Assembly (NCBI GenBank): GCA_937915865.1
Contig: CALGIG010000022.1
Location: forward strand, 62,001-126,000
Origin: an uncultured Prolixibacteraceae bacterium
GTDB lineage: Bacteria > Bacteroidota > Bacteroidia > Bacteroidales > Prolixibacteraceae
Direction: 5' to 3'
Length of the DNA: 64,000 nucleotides
A program made the position numbers and the translations under genes. Below are positions 1 through 9,968 of this stretch, in pieces. Under the pieces are notes generated by a model. That model saw nothing but the letters and a program-made list of their open reading frames with translations, ran no database searches and was not told the origin of the DNA. Within the stretch, counting starts at the first letter, position 1. Each line of letters begins with the position of its first letter.

Positions 1-1220
1 AAATGAAAGCAGAGGTGAAAGTAATCAGGGCCTACGATTATTTCAACCTCTATTTTTATTGGGGGGATGTTCCGTTAACAAAACATGTTTTGACTGTTAA
101 TGAAGCAAATACTATTTCTCGAACTGCCAGAAACGAAGTGAAAGATTTTGTTATTACAGAATTACAAGAGGCAATTCCGAAATTACCAATTACCCGACCA
201 GATGCTGAATATGGACGAATTACCCGCGGAGGTGCTTTAGCAATTCTTGGACGTGTACTAATGGCTGAAAAACGATGGGAAGAAGCTAAAACTACCTATA
301 AACAAATTATTGATATGGGAATTTATATCATCGACCCTAAATTCAAAAGCATTTTTGAAGAAAAAGGAGAAACAAGCAAAGAACATGTACTGGTAAGCGT
401 ACGTATGCAAGATGTATACGGAACACCAATGTTGAGAGGATGCTTTGGATTTAGTTTTGGTGGATACCATTGGTTTAGCCCTTATAATCAACTAGTTGAA
501 GAATTTGAATGCAAGGATGGAAAAACTATCAGCGAATCGCCTTTGTACGATCCAGAAAATCCGTATGTCAACAGAGATCCAAGGCTTTATAAAACAATTG
601 GGATTAATGGACTAACAGTCATTAAGGGAAAGCTGTACGTTTCCCATCCCGACTCCTCTGCTGTAAAATATCAGGATCAGGTGACGCGGCGACCATGGAG
701 CGGGTATTTACTGGATAAATTCATTGATGAAGATTATACGGGCCAAATTACACAGTATGGGTGCGATTTTCCCATGATTCGTTATGCCGAGGTATTGTTA
801 AGTTATTTGGAAGCATGTATGGAAAGTGAAACAACCATAACGCAAGACATATTAGACCAAACGATTAACAAGGTCAGGGGACGAAACGAAACAGCAATGC
901 CTCCGGTTACTGAGACAAACAAAGCCAACCTAACAACTATATTAAGGAGGGAAAGAAGAGTGGAACTAGCATGGGAAGGATTACGTCTTTTTGATTTGTA
1001 TAGATGGCATATTGCCCATATTAATTTGACTGGTACTTTTACAGGAATGAAAGTCTGTCCGGCATCCAAAGCAGCTAGTTACAAAACGGTGAAGGTCGAT
1101 TCAAAAGGATATTATTTCTGCGAACAAACCAACTTCCGTGAAGATGTAGATTATTTATGGCCAATTCCCCAATCAGAAAGAGACGTAAATCCAAACCTTT
1201 CACAAAACCCTGGTTATTAG
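1..1220 (+). CDS. RagB/SusD-family outer-membrane nutrient-binding lipoprotein (5' end outside window)
   Basis: The visible 405 residues cover the middle and C-terminal parts of a SusD-like protein, which sits on the outer face of the outer membrane and hands glycans or other oligomers to a TonB-dependent SusC partner. The family signature RAYDYFNLYFYWGDVPLT occurs near residues 9-26, and the chain ends with the typical LWPIPQSERDVNPNL segment. TPR-like helices follow the signature (GGALAILGRVLMAEKRWEEA). In full-length relatives roughly 130-150 residues, including the lipoprotein signal, precede this signature. The true start is therefore upstream of the window, and the ATG at base 3 is internal. 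A susC gene is expected just upstream. The substrate cannot be read from this fragment; the downstream FAD enzymes are the only hint. Confidence 0.93.
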   Translation, partial: MKAEVKVIRAYDYFNLYFYWGDVPLTKHVLTVNEANTISRTARNEVKDFVITELQEAIPKLPITRPDAEYGRITRGGALAILGRVLMAEKRWEEAKTTYKQIIDMGIYIIDPKFKSIFEEKGETSKEHVLVSVRMQDVYGTPMLRGCFGFSFGGYHWFSPYNQLVEEFECKDGKTISESPLYDPENPYVNRDPRLYKTIGINGLTVIKGKLYVSHPDSSAVKYQDQVTRRPWSGYLLDKFIDEDYTGQITQYGCDFPMIRYAEVLLSYLEACMESETTITQDILDQTINKVRGRNETAMPPVTETNKANLTTILRRERRVELAWEGLRLFDLYRWHIAHINLTGTFTGMKVCPASKAASYKTVKVDSKGYYFCEQTNFREDVDYLWPIPQSERDVNPNLSQNPGY

Positions 1221-1326
1221 TTCTGTTTTGAAAGGGACAGAAGGGATAATCATGGAAAATCCCTTCTTCCCTTTAATTCGCAACACATTAAACATATTGA
1301 TGAAAATTATTTTATAATCGAAAGAA

Positions 1327-3009
1327 ATGAATAAACAAATAAATTTTATTAGCTGGATTTTCCTTGCGTTTTGTTTTTTCACTTTACAGTACAACTCTTA
1401 TGGAGCATCTATAAAAACAACAATAGAATCCGACGTATGTGTTTATGGTGCAAGCGGTTCTGGTATTAATGCGGCAATAGCAGTAGCTCGCGAAGGTCAC
1501 TCAGTTGTTATTATTGAGCCTGCCCACAAAATTGGAGGGCTACTTGGCTCAGGATTCAGGATGCAGCAAGATGTTCCGTATGCCGATCATTTAGGCGGAT
1601 TGACTGGTTATTTTTATGTGCAGGATACTCTTCAACCCGAGCCAAGACACCACCAGGGAGCAGGTAAATACAATATTAAAATTTTACAATCGATGATTGA
1701 TCCGTATAAAAATTTGATAACTGTTATTACAGATCATAGGTTGGCCTCAGTAAAAAAAACCGGCACTACAATTATCGAGGCAATATTCGAGTATGCTCCT
1801 TTTGGAAAAGACGGAGTGCCACAACCTTCCAGACAAAATGATAACACGATCAATGTGAAAGCCAGAATGTATATCGATGCAAGTTACGAAGGAGATATGA
1901 TGGCCTTTGCAGGCGTCCCCTATCGTGTTGGGAAAGAATCAAAACAAGAATATGGTGAATCTCTGGCCGGAACCGTGGTAAGTAAAAAATTTCCGGGAGT
2001 CGATCCTTATGTAGAGGAAGGAAACCCCAAAAGTGGTTTGCTTTCATGTATTACACCCGATCCGTTGGGAAAGGAAGGAGATGCCAGTCGCTTTTTTATG
2101 GCTTATAATTTTAAACTAGCCTGGGAACAAAATCCTACAGCCGAATTTCCAGGTATTTTAATAACTCCGCCTGAAAAGAAAAACAAAGATGTTTACGAGT
2201 TATTAAGGCGTTATATTAAAGCTGGATACACATTTACCTGGCCTCATGATAACTTTGCAAGAGACCAATTAATGACCGGAACATTACCCGGTATGCAATT
2301 GGATTATCCAGACGGAAACTGGGCTACCCGATCAAAGATTTGGCAAGAATTTATCGATCATATAAAAACTCTGACCGATTTTTCAGGTAAAGAAATCAGG
2401 TTAGTTTCAGATTGCAACGAAGATACTGACGGCTGGCCATTTCTTTACATAAGGTGTGGACGTAGAATGGTTGGAGAATATATTATGACACAAAAAGACT
2501 TACAACTACAAACTGATCCACCAACCCCTATCGGATTAGGTTACTACCATATTGACATTTATCCAAACAGATTAGTTGTTTTGGATGATGGAACCCTTGC
2601 GCACGAAGGAAATCTGTGGGCTCACGTTTCACCTGGTCCATACCAGATACCCTTAGGTGCCATCATCCCCAAGTCAAAAGATTGCAATAACTTACTAGTG
2701 CCTTTATGTATGTCAGCCTCCCACATAGCTTATTCTTCAATCCGAATGGAAGCTACCTATATGGTAATGGGAGAATCGGCTGGAATTGCCGCAGCTCTTG
2801 CAATAAAAGAAAACAAAGCGGTTCAGGATATTAATAAAAATGAGTTGACTAATTTATTAACAAAATATGGTCAAAAATTGAAATGGGACGGTAAGGGTTA
2901 TCGATTGTGGCGATACAACAAATATGGGAAACCTATTTCAGAGAAAGCCAGATGGGAAACAAATCCGGAGGAATATAAGAAACACCCGGTAAATGAGCTT
3001 TGGAAATAG
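1327..3009 (+). CDS. Exported FAD-dependent oxidoreductase
   Basis: This 560-residue protein belongs to the FAD_oxidored family, flavoproteins with an N-terminal Rossmann fold. A signal peptide (residues 1 to about 26, hydrophobic SWIFLAFCFF core) targets it to the periplasm. The dinucleotide-binding motif VYGASGSGINAAIAVAREG follows near residue 38, then the second conserved glycine segment KIGGLLGSG. The C-terminal part contains the family motif YMVMGESAGIAAALAI near residue 505, which closes the FAD site. It lies 106 bp after susD and 24 bp before a second oxidoreductase of the same family, so the genes are probably co-transcribed. The substrate is unknown. Related Bacteroidota proteins are sometimes labelled xanthan lyase in databases, but nothing in this sequence supports a lyase function. 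Confidence 0.88.
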   Translation: MNKQINFISWIFLAFCFFTLQYNSYGASIKTTIESDVCVYGASGSGINAAIAVAREGHSVVIIEPAHKIGGLLGSGFRMQQDVPYADHLGGLTGYFYVQDTLQPEPRHHQGAGKYNIKILQSMIDPYKNLITVITDHRLASVKKTGTTIIEAIFEYAPFGKDGVPQPSRQNDNTINVKARMYIDASYEGDMMAFAGVPYRVGKESKQEYGESLAGTVVSKKFPGVDPYVEEGNPKSGLLSCITPDPLGKEGDASRFFMAYNFKLAWEQNPTAEFPGILITPPEKKNKDVYELLRRYIKAGYTFTWPHDNFARDQLMTGTLPGMQLDYPDGNWATRSKIWQEFIDHIKTLTDFSGKEIRLVSDCNEDTDGWPFLYIRCGRRMVGEYIMTQKDLQLQTDPPTPIGLGYYHIDIYPNRLVVLDDGTLAHEGNLWAHVSPGPYQIPLGAIIPKSKDCNNLLVPLCMSASHIAYSSIRMEATYMVMGESAGIAAALAIKENKAVQDINKNELTNLLTKYGQKLKWDGKGYRLWRYNKYGKPISEKARWETNPEEYKKHPVNELWK

Positions 3010-3033
3010 TTATTGACTTAAAAATATAGAATT

Positions 3034-4461
3034 ATGAGCAACAATTCAAGAAGGAAATTCTTAAACAACATATTGGGAAGTAGTCTCGGGATAGGCGCTT
3101 TATCAGCACTTTCGTTTATTCCAAAAAATAGTAATAAGAACAGTAATACCGAAAAATTACCAGTATACGCCGAGTTTGATATTTGTGTCCTCGGAGGAAG
3201 CTGCACTGGTGTATTTGCAGCAGTACGGGCTGCCCGTCTTGGAGCAAAAGTAGCTGTTATTGAGAAACAAAATGCTTTTGGCGGTGTAGCTACAAACGCT
3301 TTAGTCAACATTTGGCATTCGTTGCTCGATACCGAGTTTAAACAACAAATCATAGCTGGACTTACATCCGAAACAATGGAAAGGCTTAATAAACGGAAGG
3401 CAGTATTAAGATCGGGGAAAAGTGCAAGTGCCGGATTTACTTTCAATTCGCAAGAATTGAAAATTGAACTCGACGAATTTATTACCGAAGCCAAAGTACA
3501 CCCTTATTTGCATACTTGGTTTTCAGAACCATACCTTGATCAGAATGGGAACCTTGCGGGTGTTGTTGTGGACAATAAATCAGGACGGGGAATTATTAAG
3601 TCCAAATTTTTTATTGATGCAACCGGAGATGGGGATTTGTGCTATCGTTTAGGGCTCGAAACTTATACAAGTACATTGTTACAGCCACCCACTACCTGTG
3701 CCCATTTCGAAAACTGGAATTCGAATGAGTTTTATTCTCTTTTGCGTAAATATGGGAAAGAGTTCAATATTCCCGACGGATTTGTTTGGGGGGCCCAATT
3801 GCCAAATACCCAAACATTTATGCTTGCAGGAACCAGGGTGTATAATGTGAATTGTGCGATTGCTGACGATTTGACCAAAGCCGAAATAGAAGGTCGACGG
3901 CAAATACGAGCCATTATGGATATGATACGAAAGTACGGAGATACTAATAAACCGGAGCTTGTTACGCTCGCATCACAAATTGGTATTCGAGAAACAAGAC
4001 ATATTAAATGCCTTTACCAAGTTAAAGACGAAGATGCCCTTTATGGAAAACGGTTTGATGACGCCATTGCAAATGGAAGTTACAGACTTGATATTCATCA
4101 TCAGGATAAACCAGGCCTTACATTTAAATACCTTGACGGGACAGAGGTTTATTCGAGACCCGGTTACCCAGAAGAAAAAAAGAGATGGAGAAAGGAAACA
4201 AACACAAATCCTACATTTTATCAGGTACCTTTAAGATCTATTATTCCGAACAAATATTCAAACCTGCTTATTGCTGGAAGGATGCTTGATGCAAGTATCA
4301 CAGCATTCTCTGGTATCAGGGTGATGGTGAATATGAATCAGCTGGGAGAAGCTGCAGGAGTAGCTTCCTATATCGCTTTAAATCAAAATAAGTCAATCCA
4401 AACGATAAATTCAAACGATGTTCGTAATGAATTAAAAAGAGGAGGATCAATTATTATTTAA
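3034..4461 (+). CDS. Exported FAD-dependent oxidoreductase with Tat-like signal
   Basis: This is a second FAD_oxidored-family flavoprotein (475 residues), distinct from its upstream neighbour. The N-terminus (NSRRKFLNNILGSSLGIGA) has the twin arginine followed by a hydrophobic stretch, which suggests Tat export with the flavin already bound. The FAD-binding motif CVLGGSCTGVFAAVRAARLG is near residue 52 and FGGVATNAL follows near residue 83. The C-terminal motif NMNQLGEAAGVASYIA near residue 438 is the usual third FAD contact. It starts 24 bp after the previous gene, which fits one operon. The reaction is not identifiable. The pairing with SusD suggests oxidation of an imported or surface-processed substrate; this is inference. 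Confidence 0.87.
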   Translation: MSNNSRRKFLNNILGSSLGIGALSALSFIPKNSNKNSNTEKLPVYAEFDICVLGGSCTGVFAAVRAARLGAKVAVIEKQNAFGGVATNALVNIWHSLLDTEFKQQIIAGLTSETMERLNKRKAVLRSGKSASAGFTFNSQELKIELDEFITEAKVHPYLHTWFSEPYLDQNGNLAGVVVDNKSGRGIIKSKFFIDATGDGDLCYRLGLETYTSTLLQPPTTCAHFENWNSNEFYSLLRKYGKEFNIPDGFVWGAQLPNTQTFMLAGTRVYNVNCAIADDLTKAEIEGRRQIRAIMDMIRKYGDTNKPELVTLASQIGIRETRHIKCLYQVKDEDALYGKRFDDAIANGSYRLDIHHQDKPGLTFKYLDGTEVYSRPGYPEEKKRWRKETNTNPTFYQVPLRSIIPNKYSNLLIAGRMLDASITAFSGIRVMVNMNQLGEAAGVASYIALNQNKSIQTINSNDVRNELKRGGSIII

Positions 4462-4735
4462 ATTAAATATCATTACACAAAATTACGTTCATCGAATGAT
4501 TTCTGTTGAGATGAATTCGCATTGTAACCATTAAATGTAGGTACCCTGCCAATAAATAAAACGTTTGGATAAAGTCTTTGATCTGTGGAAAAATAGGGAT
4601 ATTCAATAATAAGAACACGAAAAGTTAATCTCAGGATTACAAAAACTGGATAAATCAGAATTAAATAAACAAATAAAAGAGTACTTTTCACCTCATTAAA
4701 ACAAACTGTTATTGTAAACTAAACCAAACCTTACT
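4462..4735. other. Intergenic region before cstA, no gene recognised
   Basis: These 274 bases separate the FAD oxidoreductase pair from the CstA gene. I see no convincing coding sequence, no strong hairpin with a T-run and no clear TAnnTTTG promoter box. A 72-codon open frame on the minus strand here is AT-rich and resembles no family I know. Confidence 0.5.
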
Positions 4736-6538
4736 ATGAATGCAATGCCCTTTGTAATAGGAGCTCTTGCTGTTTTAGCTCTTGCATACCGCTTCTATTA
4801 CAGTTTTATAACCGCAAAAGTTTTAACCTTAAACGACGGGATCGAAGCTCCATCAATCCGTTTATTCGATAAGCATAATTACTACCCTATGACCAAATGG
4901 GTAGTTTTTGGTCACCACTTTGCTGCAATTGCCGGGGCTGGTCCGTTGGTAGGACCAGTATTGGCCGCGCAATTTGGATTTATGCCAGGGTTTATATGGA
5001 TGCTTGTTGGAGCGGTTATGGCTGGCGCAGTGCACGATGTAGTCATTCTTACAGCATCTGTACGGCACGACGGAAAATCGTTGGCCGAGATTGCCAAAGC
5101 AGAAATAAGCTCATTCAGTGGTTCTATTACTTCTATTGCAGTTTTAATCATCCTTATTATTGCATTGGCTGGATTGGGAGTAGTGGTTGTCAACGCCTTG
5201 GCCGAAAGCTCATGGGGAACATTTACCATAGCAGCTACCATTCCGATTGCTATTTTCATGGGACTTTGGATGTTTAAATTCCGCAAAGGAAGAACCGTTG
5301 AAGCCACCATTATTGGTGTTATATTGCTCTCGCTGGCTGTTATCTACGGAAAACATGTACCGGGTTCGATGCTGGAACCGTATTTTACTTTCGACAGAAA
5401 GACATTAACTATTTTACTGGCTGCATACGGTTTCTTTGCTTCTGTTTTGCCTGTTTGGTTGTTGCTTTCGCCCCGCGATTATCTCAGTTCAATCATGAAA
5501 CTCAGTGTCATCGGAATGCTGGCTATTGGTGTAATTGCCGTGGCTCCAACCATCCACATGCCTTCGCTTACTCCATATATTCACGGCGGTGGCCCAATCA
5601 TTCCCGGAACGCTGTTCCCTTATTTGTTTATTACCATTGCCTGTGGCGCTATTTCAGGATTTCATGCACTGGTGAGTTCCGGGACGACTCCCAAAATGAT
5701 AATGAAAGAATCGCATATTAAACCAGTTGCTGTAGGATCAATGCTAGCCGAATCGATGGTAAGTATCTTAGCTTTGGTGGCAGCAACAAGCCTTTTCCCT
5801 CTCGATTATTTCCAAATCAACGTTTCTCCTGAGAAATTTCAGCAAATACTGCCGCAACTTCAGGCTTTAGGTTTTACCAATACCAATTTAACCGAACTTG
5901 CCCGCGAAGTAGGCGAAAATATTGCCGGACGGCCTGGAGGTGCCGTTTCTCTTGCAGTTGGCATGGCTCAGATTTTTTCGGCCATTCCCGGACTGGCCAG
6001 CTTGATGTCGTACTGGTACCATTTTGCCATCATGTTCGAGGCTTTATTTATACTAACAACCGTTGACGCCGGAACCCGTATTGCTCGTTTTATCATGCAA
6101 GAAGCCTTAGGCAAAGTTTATACTCCTTTTTCAAAAGCCAATTGGGTTCCAGGTAGTTTAATCACCAGTTTTTTAGTTGTTTTTGCCTGGGGATATTTTA
6201 TTTATACCGGAAGTGTTTCAACTATTTGGCCCATGTTTGGTGTTGCCAACCAACTGCTGGCAACTCTTGCTTTGGCAATTGGTACTTCATTCCTGATAAA
6301 TATTGGGAAACGCAAATACATCTGGATAACCATTTTTCCAATGGTATTTGTTGGTATTACCACCATTACCGGGGGAATCATGAATATGATCAACATTTAT
6401 ATTCCACAAATGCTGGCTGAAAAAACCAAAGTACAAGGCTCAATCAATACAATTTTGACTGGAATTATTCTGATTTGTGTTGTACTCATCATCGTGGAAG
6501 CAATTCCGAAATGGATGAAAAAAAATAAACAGATTTAG
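4736..6538 (+). CDS. cstA: Carbon starvation protein CstA family transporter
   Basis: This 600-residue polytopic inner-membrane protein has the CstA signature, including YPMTKWVVFGHHFAAIAGAG (about residues 45-64) followed by GPVLAAQFG. I estimate 15-18 hydrophobic segments. Characterised members take up peptides or pyruvate when preferred carbon is scarce. The conserved DAGTRIARF segment lies near residue 443. The protein is slightly shorter than the E. coli form (about 700 residues), as is usual for short CstA homologues. It sits between exported FAD oxidoreductases and 37 bp before the double-FAD gene, which suggests it imports a product of those enzymes, but no substrate can be named. Confidence 0.93.
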   Translation: MNAMPFVIGALAVLALAYRFYYSFITAKVLTLNDGIEAPSIRLFDKHNYYPMTKWVVFGHHFAAIAGAGPLVGPVLAAQFGFMPGFIWMLVGAVMAGAVHDVVILTASVRHDGKSLAEIAKAEISSFSGSITSIAVLIILIIALAGLGVVVVNALAESSWGTFTIAATIPIAIFMGLWMFKFRKGRTVEATIIGVILLSLAVIYGKHVPGSMLEPYFTFDRKTLTILLAAYGFFASVLPVWLLLSPRDYLSSIMKLSVIGMLAIGVIAVAPTIHMPSLTPYIHGGGPIIPGTLFPYLFITIACGAISGFHALVSSGTTPKMIMKESHIKPVAVGSMLAESMVSILALVAATSLFPLDYFQINVSPEKFQQILPQLQALGFTNTNLTELAREVGENIAGRPGGAVSLAVGMAQIFSAIPGLASLMSYWYHFAIMFEALFILTTVDAGTRIARFIMQEALGKVYTPFSKANWVPGSLITSFLVVFAWGYFIYTGSVSTIWPMFGVANQLLATLALAIGTSFLINIGKRKYIWITIFPMVFVGITTITGGIMNMINIYIPQMLAEKTKVQGSINTILTGIILICVVLIIVEAIPKWMKKNKQI

Positions 6539-6575
6539 TATTTGATATACCAACACAACCAACCAACTACAACCT

Positions 6576-9500
6576 ATGAAACGTCGAGATTTTATCCGGG
6601 CAACTGCAACCGGAACTGCATTTATAGCCACCTCTGGCTTGTGGGCTGCCGGTAAAACAAACATCGCCAACCTCACAAATATAAGATACTGCTTCCAGTC
6701 GGAACGCGAAATACCAATTGCCTATAAAGTTGATATTATAGTTGTAGGCGGGGCCACAGCAGGAGTAGCTGCAGCTGTGGCTGCTTCCGGGAAAGGAGCA
6801 TCTGTATTTTTAGCCGCGCAGGAACCTTACCTTGGAGAAGATATGTGTGGAACCTACCGTTTTTTCAATGGGGCGACCAACTCCAAACTAGGCAAAAAAT
6901 TGTTCGGGTATGGGCAACCAACACCTATGACCATCAAACGCACGTTGGATGAAGAACTGATTAACAACAAAATTGGCTTTCTATATTCAACTTATGTTAC
7001 CGATCTGGTTTACGACGAGAACCGTGAAATAGCCGGAGTTGTAATATCAAACCGCTCAGGGAGACAGGTAGTTCTGGCTAAAACAATAATTGATGCTACT
7101 CCACGTGCGATGGTAGCCCGAATGACTTCAGCGAACTTTAAAGATTATCCGACCGGGAAACACGAATTTGACTATGTAGTTGTTGGAAACGATCCAAAAC
7201 AGGCTACCGGCTTGACATTGGTTGACAATTCGCAAAAAATCAGGATAAAAGATAAAGCGTACACCGTTTATCAGTACAAAGTTCTGGTGGACATGCCCGA
7301 TACTTCAATTGCATCGTTTGCACGGGCAGAGCAACTTGCCAGGGACCTCACATGGGACCCCAACCAGGTTGAAGCCTCCGATTTACTGTTTCAGGTCGCT
7401 CCCGACCCAATGATTGGCAGAAAACATGAAAACAACAGCACAATAAATGTTGAGGATATCAGCCTAAAAGCTTTTCAACCGAAGAAAGTTGACCGCTTGT
7501 TCGTATTGAGCAGTTGTGCTGACATCCAGCGCATAGCCGCTGAGCAACTGACGCAACCTGCTGCTATGATTCGGATAGGAGAACGAATCGGGGAAGAAGC
7601 CGCCAGACAAATTAACACTATAAGGAATGCTATTACTTTAACCGTTCAGGGGGAAATTTTACAACAAACCAAAATTGGCGATATTGGTGAACTACTCGAT
7701 GGGTTACGTCCAACCTTAAATATTGGAGTTGTAAAATCAAACCCAACTCACCTTCCGGTTTTAGGAACTTACGACGTGGTTGTAATGGGTGGTGGAACTG
7801 CCGGAGCACCAGCAGGACTTGGAGCTTCACGTTCAGGAGCAAAAACATTGGTAGTTGAATACCTGCATGGAATGGGCGGCATAGGAACACTTGGCATGAT
7901 TGGCCGTTACTACTATGGGTACAGGCATGGTTTTACGAACGAGGTTGACGCGGGTGTAAAAGCCCTTGGTGGCGATAATCCGCGCCAGAAACAACGATTG
8001 GATGAATGGGTATTCGATTGGAAAACAGAATGGTTCCGCCGAGAAATACGAAAAGCCGGTGGCGACATTTGGTTTGGCGTAATTGGCATTGGCGCCTATG
8101 TTGAAGATAAACAGGTTAAAGGCGTGGTGGTTTCGACTCCTTACGGACGTGGTGTAGTTTTGGCCAATACAATTATCGATTCAACCGGAAGCGCCGATAT
8201 TGCTATCGCTGCTGGCGCCGGTTATTCATACACCGATGGTTACAATGTTGCCGTTCAAGGGGCAGGAATGCCTCCCAAAAATCCGGATGATTTTTACAAC
8301 AATACAGACTGGACCTTTACCGACGACTCGGATATGATTGATGTTTGGGCGACATTAATTGTTGGGAAAGAAAAATTCAAAGACCAGTTTGACCTCGGGA
8401 AACTACCGCAAACGCGTGAGCGTCGCCGCATGAATGGAGACTTTACCGTTTCGGTACTCGATGTTTACAATGGACGGACTTACCCCGACACGATTTCGAT
8501 ACACAAAAGCTCGTTCGACACACACGGATTTACAATCGATCCTTTTTTTGCCCTTAAACCTCCGGCACACAGCGGAGTAGAAGTAATAGCGAATGTTCCG
8601 TTCAGGGCTTTGCTGCCTAAAGGTCTCGAAGGAATTGTTGTGACCGGACTTGGCGCTTCGGCTCACCGCGATGCCATGCCGGTAATCCGCATGCAACCCT
8701 GCCTTCAAAACCAAGGCTATGCTGTAGGAAAAGCAGCCGCAATGGCTTCGGCCAATAACCAAAAAATACGGTATATCAATATTAAAAAACTTCAGGAAGA
8801 ACTGGTGAAAATCGAAAGTCTAGAACCTCGTGTTTTGACCGATCAGGATAATTATCCACCCAAATTTGAAGATGTGCAAAAAGCTGCCAGAACGCTCACT
8901 CACGAACTCGATGGACTGGAAATTGTAATGTGGGATACAGAAAAGGGTATTCAGGCGCTTACCGATCAACTGAATATGGCCGCCACTTTTGATGAAAAGC
9001 TTGTATTTGCCCGTATTCTGGGAATGCTCGATAATAACGCGGGATGGGAAATTCTTCAAAAAGCAGTCGATTCTTACAATCAATGGGACAAAGGCTGGAA
9101 TTATACCGGAATGGGACAATTTGGTATGAGTATGAGCTATTTGGATTGCCTGGTTATCGCCCTTGGAAAATCGTGGAAACAAGAAGCAGTTCCATCTATA
9201 ATCCGTTTAGCAAAAATGCTTACTCCTGAAAGCGAGTTCTCTCATTTCAGGGCGATCTCGGTAGCTTTTGAAACTTTAGCCAGCGAAGTTCCGGCTAAAA
9301 CCTTGTTCGAGTTACTCCAAATGAAAGGAGTAATGGGCCATGCTATGACAAGCATCCAAAAAGCGATACAAGACACGCCAGCCAGCGGAACCGATACCAG
9401 CACCCGAAACAATGCCTTGCGCGAAATTATACTTGGTCGTGCACTATACCGTTGTGGCGATTATAATGGCTTGGGAAACCAAATTCTGAACGACTATTCG

Positions 9501-9587
9501 AAAGACTTGCGCGGACATTTTTACCGCCACGCCACCGGAGTACTTAAAATTGGTGTTTTTACCAAACAAAAAAAACTCGAATTATAG
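6576..9587 (+). CDS. Exported tandem FAD-dependent oxidoreductase (two FAD domains in one chain)
   Basis: This 1003-residue protein begins with a Tat-type signal (KRRDFIRATATGTAFIATSG). It carries two complete FAD_oxidored-type Rossmann entries: DIIVVGGATAGVAAAVAASG near residue 53 and DVVVMGGGTAGAPAGLGASR near residue 398. The second is followed by GMGGIGTLGMIGRYYYG. The first module spans roughly residues 50-360 and the second roughly 395-745. The last 250 residues (from about 770) are helix-rich with no flavin motif and look like HEAT-type repeats. Most relatives have one FAD domain in 450-650 residues, so this is a duplication or fusion. It starts 37 bp after cstA and is probably co-transcribed. 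The substrate is unknown. Confidence 0.85.
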   Translation: MKRRDFIRATATGTAFIATSGLWAAGKTNIANLTNIRYCFQSEREIPIAYKVDIIVVGGATAGVAAAVAASGKGASVFLAAQEPYLGEDMCGTYRFFNGATNSKLGKKLFGYGQPTPMTIKRTLDEELINNKIGFLYSTYVTDLVYDENREIAGVVISNRSGRQVVLAKTIIDATPRAMVARMTSANFKDYPTGKHEFDYVVVGNDPKQATGLTLVDNSQKIRIKDKAYTVYQYKVLVDMPDTSIASFARAEQLARDLTWDPNQVEASDLLFQVAPDPMIGRKHENNSTINVEDISLKAFQPKKVDRLFVLSSCADIQRIAAEQLTQPAAMIRIGERIGEEAARQINTIRNAITLTVQGEILQQTKIGDIGELLDGLRPTLNIGVVKSNPTHLPVLGTYDVVVMGGGTAGAPAGLGASRSGAKTLVVEYLHGMGGIGTLGMIGRYYYGYRHGFTNEVDAGVKALGGDNPRQKQRLDEWVFDWKTEWFRREIRKAGGDIWFGVIGIGAYVEDKQVKGVVVSTPYGRGVVLANTIIDSTGSADIAIAAGAGYSYTDGYNVAVQGAGMPPKNPDDFYNNTDWTFTDDSDMIDVWATLIVGKEKFKDQFDLGKLPQTRERRRMNGDFTVSVLDVYNGRTYPDTISIHKSSFDTHGFTIDPFFALKPPAHSGVEVIANVPFRALLPKGLEGIVVTGLGASAHRDAMPVIRMQPCLQNQGYAVGKAAAMASANNQKIRYINIKKLQEELVKIESLEPRVLTDQDNYPPKFEDVQKAARTLTHELDGLEIVMWDTEKGIQALTDQLNMAATFDEKLVFARILGMLDNNAGWEILQKAVDSYNQWDKGWNYTGMGQFGMSMSYLDCLVIALGKSWKQEAVPSIIRLAKMLTPESEFSHFRAISVAFETLASEVPAKTLFELLQMKGVMGHAMTSIQKAIQDTPASGTDTSTRNNALREIILGRALYRCGDYNGLGNQILNDYSKDLRGHFYRHATGVLKIGVFTKQKKLEL

Positions 9588-9676
9588 ATTTATTCTTCAA
9601 TTTATTTCATGTAACTACTTTATAATTTGATGATTATACAAGTAATAGGAAAGATTTATTGTCGTATTTTAAATGT

Positions 9677-9812
9677 ACTCACCCCGACGTCCGCAAAGCG
9701 GCCGTTCCTCCCTCTCTTTCAGAAAAGAGAGAGGAAAGCATCGCAGACTTCGACGTGAACGTTCGACTGAGCTCACGCCGAAGTCTCAGTCGAACAATAC
9801 GCGGGGGTGAGT
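9677..9812. repeat. MITE-like intergenic inverted-repeat element
   Basis: A GC-richer block in an AT-rich intergenic region is bounded by inverted ends ACTCACCCCG (9677-9686) and CGGGGGTGAGT (9802-9812). Inside it are a hairpin CCTCTCTTTC/AAGAGAGAGG around 9711-9734 and a perfect 11-bp inverted repeat GTTCGACTGAG (9761-9771) / CTCAGTCGAAC (9785-9795). It contains no credible reading frame. The nested palindromes resemble the dispersed non-coding repeats found between Bacteroidota genes, but only one copy is in this window, so dispersal is unproven. The rest of 9588-9968 shows nothing recognisable except a weak TAGGTTTG box at 9912-9919 ahead of the MFS gene. Confidence 0.6.
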
Positions 9813-9968
9813 CCAGATAAAAATACAAATTTAAGTACGACATTATTTCATTCTCATTACTTATCATCAATAAATTCTTGCTATGAAACAAATTAGGACG
9901 TAAAAATTAATTAGGTTTGCGCTCTTTAACTCTTATCCTCAAGAACTGTTAATATAAGTCGAACAGTT

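Noticed and set aside
1327..4461. Xanthan lyase annotation for the FAD proteins
   Set aside because: The sequences show FAD-binding Rossmann motifs and no polysaccharide lyase features.
4473..4691. 72-codon minus-strand frame upstream of cstA
   Set aside because: No family resemblance, AT-rich and without support from neighbours; treated as non-coding.
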